From Rhipicephalus microplus (Eukaryota; Arthropoda; Arachnida; Ixodida; Ixodidae), in contig NC_134701.1 in the NCBI RefSeq assembly GCF_043290135.1, positions 201,319,101-201,383,100 of the forward strand: a stretch of 64,000 bases of DNA. The letters are read 5' to 3'. The position numbers were made by a program, and so were the translations under genes. The notes under the pieces are model-generated. The model was not told the origin of the DNA. It ran no database searches and was given only the letters and a program-made list of their open reading frames with translations. Positions 10,001 to 31,279 of this stretch are shown here, piece by piece. Numbering within the stretch: the stretch's first letter is position 1; each line of letters starts with the position of its first letter.

Positions 10001-10638
10001 TTCAGGAGCGTAGAGGGGAGCCATCAGTTATTTTATCCGACTCCCAGGAAGCCTGCCGGCTCTTTTTAAGGGGCCGCCTTCCAGCAATGGGGCTGAGGCT
10101 GCTAGGATCCAAACTCACTCACCACCATCGCTTGATCTGGTGCCCGGGACACGCAGGTCTCGAAGGCAATGAAAGGGCGGACGCTCTAGCTCGTGCGTTT
10201 TGTAACCGAGCGGAGAATCCATCTCTTTCATTGACCATGCCAATTTTACCTAGGGAGATTCTAGCTCACCAGCGCTTCACGCGTCAAAAATGTGGAACAC
10301 CTCACAGATCCCTTAATGGGGAAGAGGCCACTGACCTTAGAAAAATTCAAACGGATGTATTTCCGCACCTACTGAAGTTACACGCGATACATCCAACTCT
10401 TTACCCGGCTGTATGTCCGTGGTGCGGCGGAAGACCGACTCTCTACCACATATCGTGGGGGTGCGATCGTAAACCAAGCGACATAACCAATTTTCTCGGC
10501 GAACCTTTAACACCTAGTATGGAGCAGTGGGAGGCACACCTCGCTAGCTCGGACCCAGGAGTGCAGCTCGCACTACTGGATCAAGTCCGGCGGGCGGCTA
10601 AGGCCAGTGGAGCCCTGGACGTAGGGCCCCAACCATAA
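7072..10638 (+). CDS. LINE ORF2 polyprotein: endonuclease, reverse transcriptase, RNase H
   Basis: A 1188-residue frame, ATG 7072 to TAA 10636-10638, 14 bases after ORF1. The APE-like endonuclease spans about residues 13-225, with WNCR, the metal-binding Glu in CLQEVG, VVGDFNAPS and GSDH. The reverse transcriptase spans about 440-760, with PEWKEAKIITIPKPGK, LRPISLTSC, ALDLKGAFDNV, the GTPQGAVISP turn and the catalytic YADD at 660-663. RNase H at about 925-1045 keeps its acidic residues in YVDAAS, KAET, LSDSQ and NERADALA. A Cys/His motif (CPWC...H...C) lies near the C-terminus. All catalytic residues I can identify are present, so target-primed reverse transcription looks possible. Confidence 0.9.
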   Translation: MARTNSTQNSDHLEIWQWNCRTFHKRAAALQNYIHSALIPPDVICLQEVGNRPVKLQGYYTLYDPKYPRVAALVSNFMTVALDHYDQTDINHQIIDVFPQKRGKVRTKILNIYSPPKNRKDDFGPLLNEAVRAVGTRDQLVVVGDFNAPSTAWGYVRDSPKGVLLENTTSKLGFTLITLPTAPTRLGNSISRDTYPDLTFTFNIKNATWSNLDENLGSDHYILSTSIASPKVRRVAGDVVMTDWVTFRKRPLPEQTPCDVSGWVAFIRETHDATSKKIARTVEAPAIDRHLLHMWDSRRRLIKRWKKQRLNRCLYRRIAALSEEANEYATKLATDGWVQFCGSLRGTLGTSQTWAILRSMLEPDKSKSSMNRILQRIVHSYPGTDGELIQALKDRYIGTDVVPPCTLEYIGSENATLDAAITKEEVFAAAQAANRNSAPGSDGITNAMIRNLSTEVLEQITQFLNDHCWSQGHVPPEWKEAKIITIPKPGKAPSLGALRPISLTSCMGKLYERVVQTRLQNYIEKENLFPATMIGFRSGLSTQDAFLLLKEEVMSCVPRGGEHLVLALDLKGAFDNVSHEAILSELNTIGCGKRTFNYIKSFLSGRTATIGIGDTRSVPFSMPNKGTPQGAVISPLLFNIAMRRLAHELEAIPHLGYTLYADDITLWATKGSLALKEQTLQAAATAVAEFARKSGLSCAPEKSELIRIHSKYYKSNGDINLQVDGHAIAEVTQARILGFWVQSNGKASHTITTLKTTVKQIARMIRRITYHKKGMKEKDTLRLVQALVLNRVTYGLPYHSLDRSEESQVDVLIRSAFKAALGLPTSTPTERLLALGIHNTYAELSAAVLMSQRNRLSETSAGRAILTRIGISPHPQHIDEELVDVAQEVRRRISIAPVPKNMHHDFHAERRTARVNWLRKQFGSASNVAYVDAASFDWQRHIITVVDNNMTLLTSASVRTTSATKAETMAIALALRFQERRGEPSVILSDSQEACRLFLRGRLPAMGLRLLGSKLTHHHRLIWCPGHAGLEGNERADALARAFCNRAENPSLSLTMPILPREILAHQRFTRQKCGTPHRSLNGEEATDLRKIQTDVFPHLLKLHAIHPTLYPAVCPWCGGRPTLYHISWGCDRKPSDITNFLGEPLTPSMEQWEAHLASSDPGVQLALLDQVRRAAKASGALDVGPQP

Positions 10639-10671
10639 AGGCTCTAAAACGCCCCTCTCCCTTTCCCCTTC

Positions 10672-10677
10672 AATAAA
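10672..10677 (+). terminator. Polyadenylation signal of the LINE
   Basis: AATAAA lies 34 bases after the ORF2 stop and 17 bases before the element's 3' end, which ends in TCTCTC rather than A residues. Confidence 0.6.
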
Positions 10678-10694
10678 GTTTTACTCTCTCTCTC

Positions 10695-10706
10695 GCGTTT
10701 CGCGCC
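10695..10706 (+). repeat. Right target-site duplication of the 5.9-kb LINE
   Basis: Exact repeat of 4769-4780. The sequence that follows (CCCTGCATCTG) continues as in copy 2 from 44498. Confidence 0.9.
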
Positions 10707-11193
10707 CTGCATCTGCCGGCGGATAATGGCCGGGGTACATGAGAGATCTGAGCACGCGTCTAATTTCTGCCTGCCCCTAAAGATTAATGTCGAAGACTTT
10801 GAGACAGGGCAGTGTGCTTAGCAGTGTGAGCAACGCCGCTCACTCTGGTCAGTGTGCGGAATGCGGAGACGGACAACGCAGCTCGCGTCGCTCTTACAGC
10901 GCTCCTGGTTGCAGCGTTCGAAGGGCGTGATTCATGGACAAGGCGCGTCTCGGCATATTTTTATGCATAGATTCCGAGCGGCACATTCAGACAATCCAAC
11001 TTCATTTTGCCCGTCACCATCATCCTGGTTACTGCATCGTCAGAATATCACCCTTCCCGGCAAGTCAAGCGTACTTGACATGTACAGCGTATGTTCCAGC
11101 GTCTTCACCAACAAGATTTGGAGTAAACTGTGTAACGAGCCAGGACAGCAGCTTGGAAAGAGCAACTGGGAGACGCGCCTCGCTTAAAAAAAA
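10707..11193. other. Unrecognised stretch shared with copy 2 (44498-44980)
   Basis: A frame of about 100 residues is open here and a related, longer one is open in copy 2 (44532-44993), but neither shows a motif I recognise and their frames differ. Not called as a gene. Confidence 0.4.
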
Positions 11194-11875
11194 TTGCCCG
11201 CAGCTTCCCTCGGGGGAACACTGAGGAGGATGCGGACCATATAATTGGTTAACGGGGTGTTAAAGTGCGACTTACTTGGGTCGATGGCTAAATTGGTTAA
11301 CGTGGTTGTGAAATGGGGTGTTAAATTGCGACTTACTTGGGTCGATGGCTAAATTGGTTAACGTGGTTGTAGGAGGGGGTGTTAAATGAGTGAACACGTA
11401 CACACGTATGCGAAAGGGCGGCGCTGGTCGAAGGGACGTCGATCATTGTGTTTGTGGATTCGTTGGAATTCATTTCACCGCGACCTTGGACGTCGACGCG
11501 CCGTACAAACCAACCGACGAGCGGCAACTGAGCGAGCGAGCGCCGACCTTGAGTATATATACAGCACGACGGCGCATGCACTGTCAGCTGTTGAATGTTC
11601 TCGAAGCGCGACGCCACATGCGCGTCCACTGGAGAATCAGGAGAATTGTAGATGTCGAACGCGGTGTGTAGAGGAGGAAGGGTGCACAGATGGTGGAGGA
11701 GTGAAGCGCGCGCGGTGTGTAGAGGAGGAAGGGATGCACAGATGGTGGAAGAGTGGGCGACGGCGCGACGGCGCATGCGCGCGCGTCAGCTGTCGAATGT
11801 TCGAGAAGCGGTGTGGACGGCGCGGACGACGCGGACGGCGCACTACAAGGCGCGAGTATAAGATGCTCCGCATCT
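11194..11875. mobile_element. Roughly 0.7-kb copy-1-specific insertion with internal repeats (class unknown)
   Basis: Copy 2 reads straight from CGCTTAAAA to CTCAGGTAAGCC at 44975-44992. Copy 1 carries this block between TTAAAAAAA and TAAAACTCAGG, giving a short A-rich apparent target repeat. The left end starts TTGCCCGCAGC and the right end, read in reverse, starts GATGCGGAGC; the resemblance is too weak to call terminal inverted repeats. It contains a 61-bp tandem repeat and a second pair of related segments near 11660-11755. No transposase is encoded, so it is probably a non-autonomous element. Confidence 0.6.
11258..11385 (+). repeat. 61-bp tandem repeat, about two units
   Basis: The string CGACTTACTTGGGTCGATGG starts at 11268 and again at 11329, with similar flanks, giving a period of 61. 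Confidence 0.85.
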
Positions 11876-12074
11876 AAAACTCAGGTAAGCCACTACGTTG
11901 GTCATTTCGATAAGGTGGCTTTTGCGTACTAAGTTATCGTGTACCCTTTAGAGTAGCAGTATCAACGAGATAATGTTGAAACGCTCGTGTCACAGAGAAG
12001 TCGATAACGCTGTAAGGGAAATTGTCAGCGCCGAATCGGTTGTGTCCGTCAGCGAAAAACACCGATTCAACGTT

Positions 12075-12101
12075 TGATTGATTGATTGATTGATTGATTG
12101 A
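12075..12101 (+). repeat. GATT tetranucleotide repeat
   Basis: A run of TGATTGATTGATT. The copy-2 counterpart (about 45175-45205) is interrupted. Confidence 0.8.
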
Positions 12102-14299
12102 ATTAAATTGGCAAGCAGAAGACGCTGAAACGGAAGGAAGCCACCCACTTTTACTGCTTTCGGCAAGCTCGCTTTTACGCGCCACTTAATTTTAGGGTAC
12201 CGTTTGGTGGAGCAATATTAAAGGAGCGGCGATATGAATTTCAAGCTTGAGAAGTGGCATTCACTGCTAGCTCGGCATGCATAACATTTTTGAGTGAAGT
12301 ATGAATGGAGTACGTTGCGTAAGTTACCAGAGACTTGGGAGTTTTCGAATAGCGTACCGCAAGCGTTCGGGGTGCAGGTGCTGCCACTGCGCATGTGTAG
12401 TAACGCGAACCGCCGTTCACGTTTGCGGCCCACTTGCCAGAAATCCGAAATAGCGTGTAGTCCGAAAAATCCGCAAAAAGCCTTTGCTGTGGTAGGGGAC
12501 AGGTGCCAGCAATGCACCTGCTACAATATACTTCCAAAAAAAGCATGTCTGTACAGTTGCTCTCGGCGCATTCTGCGGCATTCTTCAAACTTTCTGTGGC
12601 GATGATCCTACCTTTCACACAGGGATTCGGCGTGTAATAGAAAATTTCTACCTGCGATGTCCACTAACAAAACCGATTCCCCCGACCAATTCTTCGTCCA
12701 TGGCTGGCAGGCCAGCAGCTGTCCGACGCTGTGTCAAAAAAATTTCGATCGGGCGAGCTCTATAGGAAAAAAGCAATGGATGTAAAAGTAACAAGCAACG
12801 TGACACCACACGTTACCGAGAAATGTTAACATAAGTACGTTACCCGCTACAGTTCAGAGATTGTAACGGGTACGTATATAACTAAGCTACCAAAAAGTAA
12901 CGCATTACCGGTAACACCATTTCTTGTAACGCGTCAGCACCAACACTGATTTTACCACAGAGCCTTGTCACCGTCAAGCGCACTTCGTTTCGATTGTACT
13001 GACATTTGCGTTCCGACGTGATTGCTGACTTTATGTCAGACCATAACCTAGCCAGTGTGGTCACCAGTGTAGCGGATGCTCCGGTAGGCCCCAATGTACA
13101 CTGCTATTGCGCCTAACGTCAGAATACACCATTACTCGCCGGCTGTTTCGATTGAAACCGAGTCTCGCGAGGCGTAGGGTGTTGCCTCATTATGTCACCT
13201 AATAATTGCTTTTGTTAGACTCGAAATTGCTTACTAGTACTAGTCACGTCGATAGCATTTCTTCCTGTTCAGTGTTCTTACAAGCCAGCATGGCCCAAGA
13301 GGCCGTCTCTAGTTGTCTTCTCGAGGGTGCTCGAACCAGCGTCGATATTAGGATCGATGCTTTGCACATAACCGAAGCCAAAGTGATTCGGGACAACGCG
13401 CATTGCAGCGATTGCAACTGGTCAGACTTTTTTTTTCTTCACCCCCTGTAGACACTTGATAGCGGTGGCGACGACTATGGTATAGTGACGGGTGCCATGC
13501 AAACCTCAATGCGCGCTTTCTTCAGAGGACGCACGCATCGAGATGCAGTGTGCCAGACAACAACTTTTCTTGGCAATGAATGAGAACCAAACATCTTCAC
13601 AAGTACCTCTACGCCAAGTAGTCCGGTATGTCATGGATTCCGCACCGCTGTGGAAAGTGATGGCTGCATGTGCGCGATGAGCGTTTCCTATCGACGCAGA
13701 CGCAGCTTGGCGTTCCAAGTACAGCTTAAAGGCGCGGCTTTCTGACGCGTACAAAAACGCGAATTGTCGACAATTAAATTGAAGCAAATACGAATATCTT
13801 ACTGGTGTGAGCGGCGGCTTGTGTCAAGGAGCTACACGCAAGGAATTATGGTGGTATTTCTTTTGAAAGTAAGAACAATTGTGGGGCTGCATTATTTAGA
13901 GGTAAGATAGGCGTGATTTGGCTCCGTGGCCTTCGCTGCATTGCCAAGAAAAGTTGTTCGCGAGTATAGCTAGCAGACGAAATGTACACTGGAGCCCGTG
14001 GTACCATGCCGATACGTTTAGAGAGCTGATGTCGCCAAACATTCAATCTTGGTGTTGACGTATAGCAGTGTGCAGAAAACTGCCGCTGCCCGTGAGTGAA
14101 AATACGCGATACATTGATGGATTTTCAGCGTGGTTGTAAAGCATATCACCGTAGAGCTATACCCCAGTGCCTAAGACACCATGTAGGGCAAAGAGTATGC
14201 TTAACGTGTGTTAAGAAAAATTGCGGCACTCCTTAGCTTCGCAAGAATTGAACGCGATGGTGATATCATGTCCATGCGTACTTCAAATACTTAGCCCAT

Positions 14300-14430
14300 T
14301 AAACCTTTCTGAACTTGCTATACAGCCACTACGTGGCCTTAAGGGAATAGGCGCGGTAACGTGTATGCCTGTTGCAGTGCGTGAGCAGTTTTAAACGATG
14401 AACTTGTAATGATAATCGCATGTTCTGATG
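14300..14430 (+). repeat. Dispersed repeat, also in the single-copy spacer
   Basis: Shares an alignable core (GAACTTGCTA, CCACTACGTGG, GGTAACGT, AATGATAA) with 40050-40180. The class of element is unknown. The copy-2 counterpart is 47406-47536. Confidence 0.6.
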
Positions 14431-14962
14431 CCCGGTGGTAGTGTACACTTGTACAACGCATATTACTGCAATATTTCATGGTGTATTGTTAAGCATGTGT
14501 ACTGGATAAGTATGTTTGTAAAGCATGCAAGTTCACTACGTTTGTAACGCATGTTATCAGCATTTCTAAGCAGACGCGTGGCTCTGTGGGAGAACATCCG
14601 CTTGCCACGCAAACGTCCGTTTCACTCGCTACCAAATGACCCTGTGTTTAATCTCCATTCTGATCCGGGATTTTTAACTGTTTATTTTATTTTTTGAAAT
14701 CGTTTTCTCTATCTCGGTCACGCATAAGATCGCTCACAACCAACGACGCCGACACCAACGTCGGAATTTTGGCGATACGAGCTCTTGAACGCTATCGCGT
14801 CAATACTGAACAGAGAGGGAGAAACGTCTTTATCCACAAGAGCATGGAGCAGGAGGGCGTGGGAGGAACCCCTAGTCCGGGGTCCCTAGGACCACTACAG
14901 CGACGAGTCGGGCCCGCTGTATGCGAGCTTTGAGGACCTCGGAAGGTCCATCGCCGAGAATA

Positions 14963-15165
14963 GATTGATTTGTGGGGTTTAACGTCCCAAAACCACTATA
15001 TGATTATGAGAGACGCCGTAGTGGAGGGCTCCGGAAATTTCGACCACCTGGGGTTCTTTAACGTGCACCCAAATCTAAGCACACGGGCCTACAACATTTC
15101 CGCCTCCATCGGAAATGCATGCGCCGCAGCCGGGATTCGATCCCGCGACCTGCGGGTCAGCATCG
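14963..15165 (-). mobile_element. Ruka-like tRNA-derived SINE (head truncated)
   Basis: On the minus strand this contains the B-box-like GGGATCGAATCCC, followed by the SINE body and a short ATCAATC tail at its left end. The tRNA-like head beyond the B box is replaced by unrelated sequence after about 15165. It lies 3' of the M13 gene and is identical in copy 2 (48069-48271). Confidence 0.8.
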
Positions 15166-17019
15166 CGGAGAACATCATCCCACCGCTTCTCGTTATGTAA
15201 AGGGTGAAGCAAAGCAGGTAAGGAAAGAAGGTAAGGTAAAAATGATATTCGCAGTGCACTCGATCGAGACATGAAAGGTCGTGGGCGAGTTTCCACAGCC
15301 AAGCCAATGGTCTGCATAGCACTGCGGGTAGAATTTATGAAGTGATACTAGATTGGAAAATCTTTTAATCTGAAGCTGGCGTAATGATGCTGCCTCCTCT
15401 TACGAGAAAGATGGCGGTACAGTCACGCTTGGCACAACAAGTTGCGAATGAGGTAATTAGAATATTGTGGGGTCTCGCTGTGGAGAGATTCCATGCTCTT
15501 GAAGAGAACAGACACAGTAGACATTGCCGGAAGAAACCAAAGCAACACACATTTATTTAACTGATTTCATCGACGATATCGTCAACAGAATTATACCATC
15601 AATCGTGATCTACAAGCTAAGATATCCTTGCACAATATTAAACAACACTCAACAACATGACGTACAAGGCGGTGTCGTTAACGCCCGAATCACCATAAGG
15701 GCCCTCAGCAGACGTCCCGCGGTGCCGTGCACTGGGGTCCCCTTGCAAGAGACAACCGATCGCGCCAAACGCCACTAGAGATAGATACTCTCTCAATTCT
15801 CTCGTGCCGCCACCAAGGCTTGCCGTGAGGGGTCACCGCCAGCTCTACAAATCTAACCATGATGATGATAGTAGTGACAACGCTGGCGAACACAACGCCA
15901 CCTACCACTCAATAGCTGTGAATCCGAAGTGCGGCTTCTATGCGAGACACGCGCGCCACGGGGCGCAAACAACTTTATGGTGGGCGTCAGCACCATCGCA
16001 ACATTGCTGGTGCAGGTAATCTCTATCGGCAAAACGAGTCGATAATAAAGCGATAGAGCGGAGAAAACATAAGAATGAGAGAAAGAGAAAGAAAGATGAG
16101 AAAGGGTAAAAGAAAAAGAAAGAAATGGAATAGATATAGAGCGATCTGATAGCTTTTGGTGTTCTCGTGTCATTTGTCAAATCTTGTACACAATGTAATT
16201 ATTGGGTGGATCACAATGGTATTTCGTGATAAGCATAGCACAGCCTACTTAAAACTGTAGTTTTTAGTTAAGAGACAAAGGCAAGTCATTAATATGGAAG
16301 TACTATACAAATTGCTCTCTAATCTCTACTGCGCATATTTTTAACTGAACTCTTTTTAACAACACTGGCAAGGTATAAAAGCAGTACTGCAAGTTCTGCG
16401 GCGAAAATTCCTGAAAAATTATCATCATTCTCTCAAAGCCTGACGCCGCAGGAAGTGACACTCAAGTTCCTAAGTACATGACATCATGGTATAAAAAAAT
16501 AGGAAAATGAATGGTCAATGAAAGCCTTTAAGGATTTAACACTAAAACATATTCCCAAGCCATCATTAACAGATTCATTTTATTGCTTTACTATTCATAA
16601 TATCTTAAGTTATTGCTCTTGATGTGCATGGTAAATGGGAGATTAACCATTATTTTATATTCTAAGAAAAGATACGAACATAGTGTTCCGTAAAATAGGT
16701 ATGATAGTAGTACAGCATACTTTAAGCGCCTGCATACTATCGAATGACATGTGAGAGCCTACGCAAGGCTTCCATACACCACTCGAGGTTTCCTTCTCTG
16801 TCTGAATTGCAAAAACGTCACAATAAAGACGCAAGCGAGTACTCCCTGCCCAACAGCCCAAGAATAACGAATCAAGCAAATAATAGCTAAAACCACTTCA
16901 AAACAAAAGACTGTAAGGTCTTGTATAAGTTCCTGTCGAAATTACTGCACCGCGCACAGCCGCAGCCGACCACGTCACCACAGCCGATGGAACGCCAATC
17001 TTCACTTTCCAGCAAGGTG
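15166..17019. other. Non-coding 3' flank of M13 gene copy 1
   Basis: Contains a purine-rich run at 16055-16127 and short ATG/GAT runs near 15858. A minus-strand AATAAA (16579-16584) could serve the M13 transcript. No gene was recognised. Confidence 0.5.
16055..16127 (+). repeat. Purine-rich (GA/AAG) low-complexity run
   Basis: Almost pure A and G for about 70 bases. Repeated at 49161-49233 in copy 2. Confidence 0.8.
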
Positions 17020-27404
<10,385 letters not shown>

Positions 27405-27435
27405 TATGACCCCCGAGTGATGTCACCTTGCTGGT

Positions 27436-27443
27436 CTTATATG
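27436..27443 (-). promoter_or_regulatory. Possible TATA element of M13 gene copy 1
   Basis: CATATAAG on the minus strand lies 32 bases upstream of the ATG at 27404. This spacing would leave a very short 5' untranslated region, so a more distant start site is equally possible. Confidence 0.3.
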
Positions 27444-27472
27444 GAGAACGAAATAGGTGGATTGGTCACAGT

Positions 27473-27655
27473 CCACGATAAGTGAAATCAACCTACACTG
27501 TAGAGTAGCCTAGCACAAGATTGATTGATTGATTGATTGATTTATTGAGTCATTTATTGATTGATGGATTGATTAATTGAAGTGCACGATAAGTGGAATC
27601 AACTTTCCTTGTAGAGTAGAGTATTCCAGCACAAGACTGATTGATTGGTTGGTTG
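27473..27655 (+). repeat. Partial tandem duplication with GATT repeats
   Basis: CACGATAAGTG-AATCAAC followed by TGTAGAGTAG and AGCACAAGA-TGATTGATT occurs twice, about 110 bases apart, with GATT runs between. Confidence 0.7.
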
Positions 27656-28627
27656 ATTACCCTTTTTATCAAGAACAAGATTAACCTGCCTGTCTGTTCG
27701 TTTCTTCTTCTTCTTCTGCTCGTGCTCACTCGCGACCTACAGTAGCGCGAGCGTGAGCCACGTAGTACTGCGTCTGTTTTCTTGTTTGTTTGTTTTACCA
27801 AATATAAAACGCCCGACTTACGTACGTCTTGCATGTGAAGTTGCTTATTGGAATCTAATCAATTCTCATGGACGACTTGGCAAGCATTTTACGTGCAAGT
27901 GTACCCGTGAGTCAAAGTCTGAAATGAAATAGTTGGGGGAACTAGTGTAGACGACGACGTCGATGATGACAATGATGATGATCCACACTACTTGCGCGAA
28001 CCCACTGAAAGACGCGCGACAAGCATCGGGTGGTAGGAAGTATGTAGCTTCCGAAATTAAAAGGCGAACCATAAATTAAAGAAACAAAGAAATATGTAGC
28101 ATTGATAAATAATGCTATAAGAGCGAGTAGTGAGGTTAACGCATGCACTGTAGAATATGAGCGCGTCACTGGCATAGATATATACATATGAAATGCTGAT
28201 GCTCGGAGAATTATTCTCACCATCATAAATGCCGAACAATAGAAGATACAGCTGAATAAAGCATAGGTATCAGGGCTTCGGCGCTCACTATACTGTCCTG
28301 TTTCTTTCTGATAATGAGGATCACGGAGGTACACGGCGGGCTTGTTGGTTATTCATGTTGTTCGAGGTATAGCGCATCCAGGACGGTACAGAGAAGAAAA
28401 CACACACATAGCGCCGTGTATGTAAGAAGAGAAGACGAGAGATTGATAGCTCGGTGCGCTTCTTGCTGTTGTATTTGAACTTATATTTATCGCCCCTTTT
28501 TGCTTGTTAAAATCTACGTTAAATACTTTCTGTCATCCGATTCTTGGTCGATACCCTATCAGTGAATACGCGCCATGCAAAAATGAATCATTATCGACAT
28601 TGTACATTGTATGTATAAAAGTACATG
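27656..28627. other. Non-coding stretch upstream of M13 gene copy 1
   Basis: Contains a TTC run near 27707 and a GATGAT run near 27965. No gene was recognised; short open frames are not supported by motifs. Confidence 0.5.
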
Positions 28628-28760
<133 letters not shown>

Positions 28761-30770
28761 TATATATAAGAGTGTGCCTGTATTCTGTTTTCTACGTGTG
28801 ATACACTAAAAAAATGAAATGCACCTTCTACTGTCGAAAAATTCCCTGCACTGGGTATGAGCCCTCCTTCGAGGGGAACATTTTATCAAAGAAAGAGAAC
28901 GACGAAGGTATACATATCCTCCCATGGACAGCTGCAAGAACGCATTAAACTTACAGAGGTCAAGTCCTGTGCAACAAAACCACAGCGACACTAATTTAAT
29001 GCAAACAAATATAAGCAAAGGCACTTCACCTGGATCAGAAACGAGGACACATATTGTATGCACATTGATTTCACGTTCACAAATCCGCACCCGTATTCAT
29101 TAGGGATGGGCTCCTAATGTTATGAATGGAACAGCAGTTTGAAGAAAAGGTATACGTGTTAGATCGTAGCAGTACCGGCTTCAATTCCGCACGGCAAACT
29201 TACAAAAAAAAGAACCCAATATGTTCACAATTGTGTACATGTACAAACCCTTGTATCGATAAACCTTCAACCATAAGGGCATTGGTTTGCGGCATGGTAT
29301 CACAGACGTTGACTAAACGACATGCTCAAATATCCCTTCTCAATCACATATAGCTTCAGCATGACTGCTGTCTCCAGTGCTTTGTGGATAGTATGTCAGT
29401 TGTGTAGGTATCCCCGTCTTTCTACACCTAGGAACTGACACCGCTATGAGAAATTGCCATGGATTCTTTGTCACTTATTGATATAGATGAACCATAGCCA
29501 CGGTTTGACAACTTGATATACCTTATGCATCGCGGGAAGCTGTGCCGAGTGTATACTTATCACTGCGTGTCAGCACGCAACATTTTTTCGCAATATCGTT
29601 CCGGGAGTGTTTCGTTCGGGCACTAGCCTGACACACTTTTCATGGGTTGGCGTCGTGTAAGCGTTTCACGATTCTCTTGAATGAACACGCGAATGGCAGT
29701 TGCCGATAATCAGCCCGCTGGACAATTGATATATTATTCACGCACTGTGCACTTTCATTCCTTTGGACAGCCCTCTCGCCCATGTGTGTATACACATCTC
29801 GCCCAGCACTGTTTCCTGGAGCAGGAGCCTTAACGCTTTCAGATCAGACCCCAAATAACAGAGAATCCTGAGAGCGATATATAGTACAGCTTAGTCCCAA
29901 TTAAGGCCTGAGGGCTATGAGCCTAGGCGTATCCCTCAAAGGCGTCCAACTTTGAGTACACCTCAGTGGCTCGAACAGCAGATTAGTGAATGTCCTTCCA
30001 ACGCTTCCTGAATGTAGACATAATAGACTAAACGAGACTGCAAAAACTGTGGCTGTCGTTTTATTTTTGATCACTTTGAGGGTCTTCATTTCTGATATTT
30101 ATTTCTGTTGCTTTGAAGTTCGCGAACTTCTGCAAACCAAGTGCTAATAACTCAGGAATGATTAACTCAAGATCTAATATATAAGGTCATTTTCTCGCCT
30201 TAGAACATGGCATGCCCTCAAAACTGTCTTATTCATATGTCATTTAAGTGTACCTTCTTCTTTCTCTGCTTCACACCCGCTTATATTCCAACAAATATAT
30301 CTTGCCGAACAAAAGTTGGATTCAGGCTGAACAAAAATTCTTTGATAACGTACGCTCATTTGATAATATGTCAATGCTAGTTGCCATATTCGCAGGTGTC
30401 AAGATTTTTGCAATAAACAGTCAATTTCGCATCGCAACTTCTACGCTTTTCGTAAACACCTGTTGACAATTCTTCGCACGAGCCCAACAGCTTTGCATGC
30501 GCTAACAACTCAGAAGACGAAGACGACGGTACGCGAGCCGGCACTAATATAGCCAAAAAACTTAATTTCGTCCAAAAGAGGCAAAACGGGATAATTAATG
30601 GACGACGACGCGTATGTTCAACCATGCTGGAACAAGTGCTTCAGAAATGCGACCCCACGTAACATCACAGGGCTTCTAGTGACCTCGCACAAAGAACAGG
30701 AGTGTAGCGTCCCCTTGCGACAAACAGTAAATGAAGGAGACGAAGAAGCGCGATGAAGAAGAAAGCCATC
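28761..30770. other. Long non-coding stretch, no gene recognised
   Basis: No open frame above about 95 residues and no motif. Nearly identical to 61922-63932 of copy 2. Confidence 0.5.
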
Positions 30771-30773
30771 GGC

Positions 30774-30780
30774 TATATAA
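30774..30780 (+). promoter_or_regulatory. TATA-like element with possible 5' exon downstream
   Basis: TATATAA is followed 75-80 bases later by CACCCGTGAGTACG, which contains a good donor (GTGAGT from about 30854). This could be the start of a plus-strand transcript entering the 335-bp array. Repeated at 63936-63942 in copy 2. No protein can be assigned. Confidence 0.3.
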
Positions 30781-31279
30781 GCACACCCCACATCGGCATT
30801 TGGCACTAGCTGTCCGGGGGGCGCGGCTTGGACCAGCCGGATGAACCGCACCCGTGAGTACGTCTTTCATCTCGTCTCCCTGCAGTAATGCCCAACCAAC
30901 CTTCGCTATTAACAAGTAGCTTTGACGTTTAGTCACAAGCTGTTCGCTGTCATGGCGCCTACGGAAGGATGCAACCTGATCGAGCCAACAGGCTGGTGGC
31001 GCAGTGGTGGCCTTTCCATGCGGTGCCTGCTGGAGTAAGGAGGCATGGATGCACCTCGAGGAACTTATCCGGGAGCTTTTGGGTAGGTAATGCCACTTCC
31101 GACAGCATAAAGAGCGGAAATAGCCGTAGCCACATTGTGTCAGCTAATTTAAGTTCGGTTGATAAACGCACGCAGGTGCCCTTCACGGTTCTTAGCCAAG
31201 GCGATGACCTCGACGACCTTAGCATCTTCCCGTGAAACGAACCAGCCTTATGCAACCTGCTTGACGATCCTGCACGACG

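Larger units (their letters stand above)
4781..10694 (+). mobile_element. Full-length, apparently intact I-group LINE (non-LTR retrotransposon)
   Basis: A 5914-bp element flanked by exact 12-bp target-site duplications and absent from the matching site in copy 2. Order: 5' untranslated region 4781-5059, ORF1 5060-7057, a 14-base gap, ORF2 7072-10638, and a short 3' region with AATAAA at 10672-10677 ending in a TCTCTC run in place of a poly(A) tail. Both frames are free of stops and frameshifts. An APE-type endonuclease, reverse transcriptase and RNase H in one ORF2 places it in the I/R1/LOA-like group; the exact clade needs a phylogeny. Intactness and presence/absence between copies point to recent activity. 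Confidence 0.9.
11876..14962. other. Long non-coding stretch crossing the identity step
   Basis: No gene was recognised. A GATT simple repeat lies at 12075-12101. Up to 13784 the sequence differs from copy 2 (44985-46890) every few tens of bases; from 13785 onward I see no difference for almost 3 kb. Short open frames on both strands here are not supported by motifs or by conserved reading frame between the diverged copies. Confidence 0.5.

Noticed and set aside
11386..11877. 163-codon plus frame inside the copy-1 insertion
   Set aside because: Arg/Glu-rich translation of internal repeats, with overlapping open frames on the other strand. No start context or motif supports it.
14694..14933. 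79-codon plus frame containing GGTPSPGSLGPLQRRVG
   Set aside because: It may be a fragment of a retroelement, since this phrase seems familiar from tick repeats, but it is too short and lacks domains. Its identity between the two copies is uninformative there.
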